From: Desulfobacter postgatei 2ac9
GTDB lineage: Bacteria; Desulfobacterota; Desulfobacteria; Desulfobacterales; Desulfobacteraceae
DNA: 64,000 bases
Reading direction: 5' to 3'
Assembly (NCBI RefSeq): GCF_000233695.2
Contig: NZ_CM001488.1
Coordinates: forward strand, 800,692-864,691
The position numbers and the translations under genes are program-made. This document shows, piece by piece, positions 43,295 through 51,058 of the stretch; the first letter of the stretch is position 1; the number at the start of each line of letters is the position of its first letter. Under the pieces are notes generated by a model. It was not told the DNA's origin. It was given only the letters and a program-made list of their open reading frames with translations, and made no database searches.

Positions 43295-44947
43295 TTGGAC
43301 CAGGAAATAAGAAAAAAACTCAGCCGGATCACCAACATCCTCTGGGCAGGCGGGGTGACCAACCCCGTGACCTATATCGAGCAGATATCCTATCTCATTT
43401 ATCTGAAACTTCTTGACGAGGAAGAGATGAGCCGCGAGCTACGGGCCCGACTCAAAGCAGGGAACGGCAAGCGTCTTTTCCCGGATCAGGCCGAACGCTT
43501 TCGCTGGATCAAATGGAGGTTTTACAGCGGCAACAAGTTGCGTGACTTTATCCGCGACGAGGTCTTTCCCTATATGGCCTCCCTGGTCAAGGATGAGCCC
43601 CAGGTGGCTGAATACTTCAGGGATGCGGTCCTGGAGATCACCGACCCCAATGTCCTCAAACAGGTGGTGGACGAGCTGGACACCATTGATTTCAGGAAAC
43701 TCGGGCCCGATGTCAAGGGCGACATCTTTGAATACCTGCTCACCCATCTGGGGCAGTCTGCCTTGAATGGACAGTTCCGGACCCCCAAACAGATCCGGGC
43801 CTTTATGGTGGCCATGACCGACCCGGATATCGGCGACACCGTGTTTGATCCGGCCTGCGGTACGGCCGGCTTTCTGATCGATACCGTGGATTATCTTCTG
43901 GCCAGATACAGTGAAACGCCCCAGGAGCTTCCGATCTATGGGGAGGACTGGCTGGAAAAAAGGGGTCAGACCCTGGCCGAAGCCAGAAAGGAAATGCCCA
44001 ATCTCCAGACCTTCAGAAAAGGGGCCGGTGAAAAAATCCCGGACTGGGGCCTGCTTGAGGCATCCATTTTCGGCACCGATGTCTCCCGTCAGATGATGCG
44101 GATTTCCATGATGAACCTGGTGCTTCACGGCATCGGCAAGTCCCCTATTAAACGGGCCAATGTCCTGTCCGAGATGGGCGGCCTCACCGAGGACGACCTG
44201 AACCGCCGGTATAAGGTAATCCTTTCCAACCCGCCCTTTGCCGGGGTGCTGCCCAAAGATTCCATCCGCCATGACCTGCCCACCAGTTCCAAGAAAAGCG
44301 AACTGCTCTTTCTGGCCCTGATGATGGAATCGCTTGCCCCTGGCGGCCGATGTGCGGTAGTCGTGCCTGAAGGGGCGTTGTTCGGGTCAACAGGTGCCCA
44401 CAAGGATCTGCGTAAAAAACTGGCCACGGATTTTGAAATCATAGCCGTGGTGTCGCTTCCGGCCGGGGTGTTCAAGCCCTATGCCGGCGTCAAGACCTCG
44501 GTCCTGGTGTTCAGGAAACCGGTAACCCCACCCAAAAAGGGACAGGCGGCCACCCGGAAAGTCTGGTTCTATGAGATCAAGAACGACGGTTATGACCCGG
44601 ACAAGATCCAGGGCGGCGGCCGTCCCGAGACCCCGGACAAGAATGATATCCCCGGCCTGTTGAACGCCTGGACTGAATACAGGGAATCCGAGTTTCAGAA
44701 TCCGCCCGGCAAACAGGCCGGTGTCATGCTGCCGCCAGGCTCACAGGAGCCCAAATACTGGTGGGCTGAATTTGAGACCATCGAGGCTGCGGATTACAAT
44801 CTTACTGCCAACCGTTATAAACCCCAGATTGCTGAGGCAGTCCCGGAGGAAGACCCGGCGGATCTGATCCGAGGCGTGTTGAAAATTGAGCAGAAAATCG
44901 TGGATGGTCTGAATAAACTGTTGAAGGATGTGGAGGCAGCAGGATGA
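43295..44947 (+). CDS. hsdM: Type I restriction-modification M subunit (N6-adenine methyltransferase)
   Basis: The protein has 550 residues from TTG 43295, with CGGAGAA just upstream. An N-terminal helical HsdM_N (1–135) is followed by an AdoMet-binding methyltransferase: motif I DPACGTAGF (185–193) and catalytic motif IV NPPF (312–315). It methylates adenine at the site chosen by HsdS and is part of the restriction complex. Its end overlaps hsdS by 4 bp (ATGA). Confidence 0.96.
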   Translation: MDQEIRKKLSRITNILWAGGVTNPVTYIEQISYLIYLKLLDEEEMSRELRARLKAGNGKRLFPDQAERFRWIKWRFYSGNKLRDFIRDEVFPYMASLVKDEPQVAEYFRDAVLEITDPNVLKQVVDELDTIDFRKLGPDVKGDIFEYLLTHLGQSALNGQFRTPKQIRAFMVAMTDPDIGDTVFDPACGTAGFLIDTVDYLLARYSETPQELPIYGEDWLEKRGQTLAEARKEMPNLQTFRKGAGEKIPDWGLLEASIFGTDVSRQMMRISMMNLVLHGIGKSPIKRANVLSEMGGLTEDDLNRRYKVILSNPPFAGVLPKDSIRHDLPTSSKKSELLFLALMMESLAPGGRCAVVVPEGALFGSTGAHKDLRKKLATDFEIIAVVSLPAGVFKPYAGVKTSVLVFRKPVTPPKKGQAATRKVWFYEIKNDGYDPDKIQGGGRPETPDKNDIPGLLNAWTEYRESEFQNPPGKQAGVMLPPGSQEPKYWWAEFETIEAADYNLTANRYKPQIAEAVPEEDPADLIRGVLKIEQKIVDGLNKLLKDVEAAG

Positions 44948-46134
44948 AGTGGGTTACCCTTCCTTTTTCAAAAGCAATTTCTGATGTTACTGGGGGCAAT
45001 ACAAAAATACAGAAGAAGGCTCTTTCATTACGAGGAAAGGTCCCTGTTGTTGACCAGGGGCATGATTTGATAGCTGGCTACACAAATGATGAGGCATATT
45101 TTAAAGGAAAAATCCCGATAGTGCTATTTGGAGATCATACAAGAATATTCAAATACATTGATTTCCCTTTTGCCCTCGGTGCAGATGGAGTTAAGGCACT
45201 TCAAACAAAAGATTTCCTATACCCAAAATTCTTTTTTTACTTTTGTCAAACCGTTAATATCCCTTCTAATGGGTACAGCAGGCATTTTAAATTTTTAAAA
45301 CCAGTGCACATCCCCCTTCCTCCCCCCTCCGAACAACGTAAAATTGTGGAAATCCTTGACCAGGCAGACCGGCTGAGAAAACTGCGGGCCGAAGCGGACA
45401 AAAAGGCAGAGCGTATCCTTCCCGCTCTGTTTATAAAGATGTTCGGTGATCCTGCTTCGAATCCGATGGGGTGGAAGACCGGTACCCTTGGTGATGTGAC
45501 ACTGGATTTACGATATGGTACATCTATACGATGCGAAACCTATGTTCAGGGTTTTCCTGTGCTTCGTATTCCAAATGTCCTCAGCGGTCAAATAACGATT
45601 AGTGATTTAAAGTATGCAAAAATTAGCGACAAACAAGCAAAACCTCTATTGCTTGAAAAAGGCGATATTTTGTTCGTCAGAACAAATGGCAACCGGAATT
45701 ACGTTGGGCGCTGTGCTGTTTTTGATCTATCTGATCCATACCTTTATGCTTCTTATTTAATTAGGGCACGAATTAATAAAACAAAAGCATATTCAAAGTT
45801 CCTGGCCACAATCTTAAATACACCCATCGGACGAAAGTCTATGGAACAATATATAAGGACTACGGCAGGGCAATCAAATATTAACCAAGAAGGGTTAAGG
45901 CAAATCCCTATCATTTTACCTCCATTACCCTTACAAGCCCACTTTTTGAACAAAATTGAACAAATAGAGAGTAGCAGGATGCCGAGAGAAAATTGCACTA
46001 ATACATTTGAAAGATTATTTAACAATCTTCTCCACCGCGCCTTCACCGGCGACCTCACCGCCTCCTGGCGGCAGGCGCATATGAAAGAACTGCTGCAGGA
46101 AATGGAAATCCAGGCCAGGGCTCTGGCCGGATAG
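44944..46134 (+). CDS. hsdS: Type I restriction-modification specificity subunit
   Basis: The protein has 396 residues. Target-recognition domain 1 (about 1–130) is followed by a conserved helical spacer (EQRKIVEILDQADRLRKLRAEADKK, given here in part; about 135–165), target-recognition domain 2 (about 175–345) and a C-terminal helix ending LLHRAFTGDLTASW. The two recognition domains read an asymmetric bipartite DNA site. The DNA of both recognition domains is visibly A/T-richer than the spacer and the flanking hsdM and ATPase genes, a sign of domain exchange. It overlaps hsdM by 4 bp. Confidence 0.95.
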   Translation: MKWVTLPFSKAISDVTGGNTKIQKKALSLRGKVPVVDQGHDLIAGYTNDEAYFKGKIPIVLFGDHTRIFKYIDFPFALGADGVKALQTKDFLYPKFFFYFCQTVNIPSNGYSRHFKFLKPVHIPLPPPSEQRKIVEILDQADRLRKLRAEADKKAERILPALFIKMFGDPASNPMGWKTGTLGDVTLDLRYGTSIRCETYVQGFPVLRIPNVLSGQITISDLKYAKISDKQAKPLLLEKGDILFVRTNGNRNYVGRCAVFDLSDPYLYASYLIRARINKTKAYSKFLATILNTPIGRKSMEQYIRTTAGQSNINQEGLRQIPIILPPLPLQAHFLNKIEQIESSRMPRENCTNTFERLFNNLLHRAFTGDLTASWRQAHMKELLQEMEIQARALAG

Positions 46135-46144
46135 GAGATAGGCT

Positions 46145-47818
46145 ATGATCACATCACTTCATCTGGGGAATTTCAAAGCGTTTGCCAAGACCCAGAACAT
46201 TCCTGTCAAACCGCTGACCCTGATTTTCGGAGCCAACAGCGCCGGGAAATCTTCCATCATCCACAGCCTGGCCATGGCTCATGAGGCCATGCGAACAGGA
46301 GAGCTGGATCTTTTCCGCACGGATATCGGCGGCAGCTCCATTGATCTTGGCGGTTTTAAGCAGTACATTCACCGCCGTGAGATCACCCGCCGTCTGGAAT
46401 GGGGCCTGACCCTGGGAACCGGCAGATTCACCGGCCGTCTCAGGGAGATTATGGAACCCATGGCCGACATCACTATGACCCTCACCATGGGCATGCCCCT
46501 TGATCCTAAAACCGATGAGCCTGAACCGGGAGCCGCTCCCCATGTAATGACCTATGAGCTTGAAAGTGACGGGCAAACCCTGCTTCGCATGAGCCGGCGG
46601 CCCGGCAATCAGATGGCCCTTGATTTACTTCCATATAAACACCCGGTGCTGCAAAGAATCATCAGCGCCCTGCTCGAAGGATTTACCACCACCGGGGCTG
46701 TTTCCGGGGAAGATTTGAAATCTCTGGAACAGCCCATGGCAGAAATCATCGCAGGCCTGCGCAGCCCCATGGGCACCTTATTCCCCAAAGGTATCAAGGA
46801 TGAGGGGCGTGATGAAGACCAATCCGGCAGCCAATTGAACCTGTTTCCGGTCAGCCGCGGCAACCGGCAGGAAGATCTGGCAAAGGCGCTGCGGTTTTTC
46901 CTGCCCCGTACCCTGGACGAACTGATACAGGAATTGAACACGGTAATGGGTTCTGAAATAAATCGTCTCCAGTATCTTGGGCCCCTTCGTTCCTACCCGG
47001 CCCGGCACCTGGCATTTGCCGAACATGACGATATCAACTGGTATGCGGGCGGCGGGTATGCCTGGGATGTGGTCCGCCGCAATAAAGAGGTCCGGGACAA
47101 GGTCAACGCCTGGCTCAGTGATGCAAAAAGACTCAGCACGCCTTACGAACTCGTCATCAAGAATCTCTTGACCATTGAAGATCTTGAGGCGGATTACGAG
47201 CATCTTGTCAGCGGTGTTGAAACCGCCATGATAGATGATGACTGGAGCGACTTTGAAACCGCCGTGGGTGAGACCGTTTCCGGCGATCACTTTGGAGAGC
47301 TTTATGGTATCCTTGGCAGGCTGAAAAAATCAGAAGAAAAATTCGCAGCTTTCCAGGAATTAATCCTTTATGACCGCCGCACCGAAACCCAGGTTTCCCA
47401 CCGTGATGTCGGCATCGGCGTCAGCCAGGTTCTGCCTGTCCTGGTCTCGGCCTTTGCGGCCCGGGAAAAGATCATTGCCATCGAACAGCCGGAGATTCAT
47501 CTTCACCCGGCCCTGCAGGCCGAACTTGGCGATATCTTCATCGAATCCGCTCTGGCCGGAAATAATAACAACACTTTTTTGTTGGAAACCCATTCCGAAC
47601 ATCTCATCCTGCGTATTCTGCGCCGTATCCGGGAAACTTCCGAGAATGAACTGGAGGAAGGTGCCACACCAATCAAACCGGATCAGGTCGCCGTGCTGTA
47701 TGTGCAACCAGGCAAAAAGGGGTCTGCAATCCTGCACATCCCGGTCAATGAGGAGGGGGAATTTGAACGGCCCTGGCCCCAGGGGTTCTTTGCCGAGCGC
47801 GCCAGGGAGCTGTTCTGA
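46145..47818 (+). CDS. OLD/RecF-like AAA ATPase with DUF3696-type C-terminus
   Basis: The protein has 557 residues. SMC/ABC-type ATPase features are split across it: Walker A GANSAGKS (29–36), an ABC-like signature VGIGVSQVLP (422–431), Walker B IIAIEQPE (443–450) and H-switch ETHSEH (481–486). The C-terminus (VAVLYVQPGKKG...PWPQGFFAERARELF) looks like DUF3696. No TOPRIM nuclease domain is evident, unlike full OLD proteins. AGGAGA precedes the ATG, 10 bp after hsdS. Its TGA overlaps the next ATG (TGATG), so it is coupled to the PLD-like gene and probably works with it. Confidence 0.9.
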   Translation: MITSLHLGNFKAFAKTQNIPVKPLTLIFGANSAGKSSIIHSLAMAHEAMRTGELDLFRTDIGGSSIDLGGFKQYIHRREITRRLEWGLTLGTGRFTGRLREIMEPMADITMTLTMGMPLDPKTDEPEPGAAPHVMTYELESDGQTLLRMSRRPGNQMALDLLPYKHPVLQRIISALLEGFTTTGAVSGEDLKSLEQPMAEIIAGLRSPMGTLFPKGIKDEGRDEDQSGSQLNLFPVSRGNRQEDLAKALRFFLPRTLDELIQELNTVMGSEINRLQYLGPLRSYPARHLAFAEHDDINWYAGGGYAWDVVRRNKEVRDKVNAWLSDAKRLSTPYELVIKNLLTIEDLEADYEHLVSGVETAMIDDDWSDFETAVGETVSGDHFGELYGILGRLKKSEEKFAAFQELILYDRRTETQVSHRDVGIGVSQVLPVLVSAFAAREKIIAIEQPEIHLHPALQAELGDIFIESALAGNNNNTFLLETHSEHLILRILRRIRETSENELEEGATPIKPDQVAVLYVQPGKKGSAILHIPVNEEGEFERPWPQGFFAERARELF

Positions 47819-48747
47819 TGATTTACGAATATGCGATTGAGCCTGAACTTGTGGTGGCCTGGGGAAGGGATCGTGCTGAATTCAGATACTTTTATGAACA
47901 GTTCGGCCTGGGGACATCCAGGATGATGGCGGAGTTCCCGAAACTCAAAAACTGGAGGAGATTATTCAGACAGGCGGCTGCAAGCGCTGATTCAACCAAC
48001 GAGCTGCCCATGATAACAGCCCTGTTTGACCTGCTCAAAGAAAGGCTTATCCGCCGGGAAGGGGCAGCGTATGACGGCACACTTTCTTGGCTGGAAAATG
48101 CAGAGTCGGAAAATACAAAACAAGCATTTCATGCCATACTCGCGCAGACCAATCCCAGACAGCGGGCGAATGTAATGACTTCAAATTCAGTTCATAACAG
48201 CCCTCTTTGGAGGGTAAAAAAACAAGATTGTTGTTCCCGCACAGCCAGTGATATGGCCGCGCTTGTCCGGGCGATGCTGACAAATTGTTCTGAGGTCCAC
48301 TTTGTTGACCCTCATTTCGGATCTGAAAATGTCCGGTTTCGAAGACCGCTTGAAGCCTTTCTTCAAATTATTTCTGCCAATCGAAACTGTCGGCCAGTTA
48401 TCGAAAGAATCGTAATTCATACATCTGATAAAGCAGATTATACTTTTTTCAGGCAGTCTTGTGAGGACCACCTTAAAAGCAAAATGCCGGCGGATTTGAT
48501 CATCACTTTGCAACGCTGGAAAGAACGTGATGGTGGAGAGAAGCTTCATAATCGTTATATTCTTGCCGATATTGGCGGACTTAAGGTTGACCCGGGACTT
48601 GATGATGGTAATCCTGGGGGAAGTTTTGAAGCCATGCTTCTGGAGCGGAATCTTTATGAAAAGCAATGGAATGATTTTATTTCAAATCCGGCATTTGAGA
48701 AAGCGGAAGCACCGATTGTAATCAGTGCAGCCAAGGGGAAAAAGTGA
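47818..48747 (+). CDS. Protein with degenerate PLD-like motif, partner of the ATPase
   Basis: The protein has 309 residues. I do not recognise the N-terminal half. The C-terminal half (about 145–265) resembles phospholipase D-fold nucleases: VDPHFGSENVRFRRPL (163–178) and H244-x-R246-x4-D251 (KLHNRYILADIGGLKVDPG), which is the HxK(x4)D motif with Arg for Lys. Only one such motif is seen, so a dimer would be needed for a full site. It shares one base with the ATPase gene. An effector nuclease fired by the ATPase is the inference; a structural or DNA-binding role is the alternative. Confidence 0.8.
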   Translation: MIYEYAIEPELVVAWGRDRAEFRYFYEQFGLGTSRMMAEFPKLKNWRRLFRQAAASADSTNELPMITALFDLLKERLIRREGAAYDGTLSWLENAESENTKQAFHAILAQTNPRQRANVMTSNSVHNSPLWRVKKQDCCSRTASDMAALVRAMLTNCSEVHFVDPHFGSENVRFRRPLEAFLQIISANRNCRPVIERIVIHTSDKADYTFFRQSCEDHLKSKMPADLIITLQRWKERDGGEKLHNRYILADIGGLKVDPGLDDGNPGGSFEAMLLERNLYEKQWNDFISNPAFEKAEAPIVISAAKGKK

Positions 48748-48894
48748 TCATATCGTATAAAAGCGAATGAATAAAAATTGAATTTTGGTGAGGACTACTT
48801 CTCGGATAAGATCCACTTTTTGCAAGAATGAATACCCCGGACTATCCCTGTAAGTCCACACCTTTTCTCAAATTTTTAAAGTGAATGATTTTTG

Positions 48895-49019
48895 GGCTAC
48901 CGTTTTAAGCCTGGACACCCCGTAGAATAAGCCTCTTATGAGATGCCGTGTTTTTAAGGCTGACGTCCTGGAAGACTTTGATCAAACGGTTCAGGCTATC
49001 CTATCTTAAAACGGTAGCC
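48895..49019. repeat. ~125-nt element bounded by a perfect 15-bp inverted repeat
   Basis: GGCTACCGTTTTAAG (48895–48909) and CTTAAAACGGTAGCC (49005–49019) are exact reverse complements. Just inside, AGCCTG (48908–48913) and CAGGCT (48992–48997) can extend the pairing, and CTTTTT follows the right arm. It has no reading frame. It may be a folded RNA with a long-range stem, or a tiny transposon-like relic. It lies between the PLD-like gene and the Fic remnant. Confidence 0.55.
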
Positions 49020-49042
49020 GCTTTTTGGCAATACCGCAAAAC

Positions 49043-49465
49043 TCACCTTTTTTGATTATTCACCCTTCCAAAAGTACCCCCCGTAGCATAAAGTCTATAA
49101 AAAACGCCGCAATCCGCTCCTTTGGTGCTTTCATTGATCGCATCGTAATAAGCCTGCTGGTTATCATGCACCATGGATTCCACGGGAAGGGCGAGAAAGG
49201 CTTCATCTAGTTGACCGAGGATAATTGATTGCCAAAGCCGTCCCATGCGACCATTACCATCGGCAAAGGGATGGATAAATTCAAACTCGTAGTGAAAAAC
49301 ACAACTGCGAATGAGCAGATGATCCTCGGCTTTTTGCAGCCAATGGAATAGATCGCTCATCAAGGCCGGAACCCGGTCGGCTGGTGGTGCCATGTGAATG
49401 CACTGATCCCCGGCAAAAACACCTACACCACCCTGCCTGAATTTCCCCGGACGATCATCCAGTGA
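49043..49465 (-). pseudogene. Fic-domain protein remnant
   Basis: The minus-strand frame contains the intact Fic motif HPFADGNGRMGRLW and the flanking FRQGGVGVFAGDQCIHM and AEDHLLIRSCVFHYEFEFIHP. An in-frame TGA (49466–49468) cuts off the N-terminal ~100 residues and no start remains. Near the 3' end the frame runs into YRLYATGG, whereas shifting one base in the T6 run gives AFFIDFMLRGVLLEG-stop, the expected Fic C-terminus. So the gene is 5'-truncated and frameshifted. Intact Fic enzymes AMPylate proteins; this copy is probably dead. Confidence 0.85.
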
Positions 49466-49520
49466 TCAGCAAACAATGTGAAAAATAAATATCAGATCTA
49501 AAAGGCGCCCAAGATATCAA

Positions 49521-49539
49521 TGAAATGATCTGGCTATAG
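49521..49539 (+). repeat. Right copy of the 19-bp repeat bracketing the island (putative attR)
   Basis: TGAAATGATCTGGCTATAG matches 18 of 19 bases of the 3' end of the metallo-beta-lactamase-fold gene at 37470–37488. The frame upstream of it reads GAQDINEMIWL-stop, similar to the true terminus [15 protein letters not shown], as if a displaced gene end was left here by insertion. Confidence 0.6.
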
Positions 49540-49606
49540 CTGAAAAGCCATGGTATATTCCTGTCCGCCAATAATTTTAAAGTGATGGACAGTGGGCTGT
49601 GAAATA

Positions 49607-51055
49607 ATGCGCTATGCTTTGATCTCCATTGTACTGATGTCGGGTTTTTTTATTTCCGGCTGCAATCTGATATCCCCTGAGCCTGCGACTGTAATGCCTG
49701 TTGATATCCCTGATGCCTATGTTTATGATACAGGTGTTGACACGCCCCCAATCAGCAAAGAAGATCCGGATGGCGGGTGGTGGCAGCAATTTGGTATCGA
49801 TGAGCTGAGCCAACTCATTCAAACAGGTCTTGGCCGCAACTATGATCTGCAGGTGCTTAAAGCCCGGGCTGATCAGGCCCTGGCTGATGTGAAAAGCGAA
49901 AAATCAAACCCTGGCCCTTTTCTTGATTACTTTCTTGGGGGCGAACGCACCTATTCCCAATCTAAAACCCGGGGCCAGTCTATCACCAGGGATCATGAAC
50001 ACACTTATTCCGCCTCCCTGGATGCTGAATATACCCTGGATCTGTGGGGGAAAAATCGTGCCGATGTCAATGCAAGAGAGCTGGAATACCTTGCTGCGGT
50101 CCGGGATTTGGAGGATGGGGCGCTGACCTTGTCCACGGATATTGCAGATACCTGGGTGGATATTCTGTCTGTTCGGATTCGTATGGAAGTGCTTGCGCGG
50201 CAGATAGAAGCCAACCGGATGACACTAAAACTGCAGGAGCTTCGTTTTATCAACGGCAAGGCCACAGCCCTTGATGTCTCCCAGCAGCGGGAAGCCCTGG
50301 CTCAGGTTCTTTCTGCCATGCCTTTGCTTGAAAAAGAAGAAAAGCAACTGCTGAATGTTATGGGCCTGTATCTGGGGCGGACACCGGGGACGCCTGTGGC
50401 CGTCTCTACTGGCGATCTGCCCCAAAGTTTTCTGGCCCCCCAGCCCGGTATTCCCTCCGATTTGCTCGAAAACAGGGCCGATATTAAGGCTGCCCGGATG
50501 CGTCTTAAAGCGGCTGCCCTGGATGTGGAGGCGGCCAAGGCAGATTTGTTACCGCAACTGACCCTGTCTGCCTCGGCCGCTTTTTCCAGCGGTTCCCTGG
50601 ACCTGCTGTTCCAGAACTGGGTACTCTCCCTGGGCGCTGCCCTGGCTGGCCCTTTGCTGGACGGCGGGGCGCGCGAAGCCGAAATCGAACGCACCCGGGC
50701 CATGGTTCGTGAAGCACTTAATGTCTACGCTAAAACCGTTGCCACTGCCATTTGCCAGGTGGAGGATGCCCTGGTGGCCATTGACCGGCAGAAAACCTAC
50801 ATTGAACTTTTAGCGCAGCAGCTGGCAGCCGTTAAAGTGACCCTGCAGGATGCCCGGGTTCAGTACCTCAACGGTCAGAGCAGTTATTTGAACTATCTTG
50901 CGGCCTGGGCCTCCATGGAAAGCCTGGAGCGTCAGCTCATCAGCGAACAGGCAACCTATGTCAAAGAACGAATTGCTCTTTATAAAGCAACCGGCTGGCG
51001 GCGTGAGTTTTTCAAAGCACCCCCGGCACAAGATAAAAATACCGGAGCCAACTGA
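49607..51055 (+). CDS. Outer-membrane efflux lipoprotein, NodT/TolC family
   Basis: The protein has 482 residues from ATG 49607 (GTG 49592 would lengthen the N-terminus ahead of the signal peptide). A lipoprotein signal is seen, MRYALISIVLMSGFFISGC, with lipid-attachment Cys C19. Two OEP repeats follow (WWQQFGIDELSQLIQTGL, LLENRADIKAARMRLKAAALDVEAAKADLLPQ split). It forms the outer-membrane channel for the adaptor and RND pump encoded 3 bp downstream. The ribosome-binding site is weak. Confidence 0.93.
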   Translation: MRYALISIVLMSGFFISGCNLISPEPATVMPVDIPDAYVYDTGVDTPPISKEDPDGGWWQQFGIDELSQLIQTGLGRNYDLQVLKARADQALADVKSEKSNPGPFLDYFLGGERTYSQSKTRGQSITRDHEHTYSASLDAEYTLDLWGKNRADVNARELEYLAAVRDLEDGALTLSTDIADTWVDILSVRIRMEVLARQIEANRMTLKLQELRFINGKATALDVSQQREALAQVLSAMPLLEKEEKQLLNVMGLYLGRTPGTPVAVSTGDLPQSFLAPQPGIPSDLLENRADIKAARMRLKAAALDVEAAKADLLPQLTLSASAAFSSGSLDLLFQNWVLSLGAALAGPLLDGGAREAEIERTRAMVREALNVYAKTVATAICQVEDALVAIDRQKTYIELLAQQLAAVKVTLQDARVQYLNGQSSYLNYLAAWASMESLERQLISEQATYVKERIALYKATGWRREFFKAPPAQDKNTGAN

Positions 51056-51058
51056 TTT

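Noticed and set aside
48895..49019. Retron non-coding RNA
   Set aside because: Inverted repeats flanking ~100 nt look superficially like a retron msr-msd, but no reverse transcriptase is adjacent. The only one in the window is the unrelated group II intron fragment 15 kb away.
49043..49393. Intact small Fic protein of 116 residues
   Set aside because: The frame lacks a real start, family similarity continues upstream of its first ATG to an in-frame stop, and the C-terminus is out of frame.
38200..49540. CRISPR array or type III CRISPR genes that could supply a CARF ligand
   Set aside because: I looked for regularly spaced repeats and Cas-like proteins around the CARF regulator and found none, so any cyclic-nucleotide source must be elsewhere or the ligand is different.
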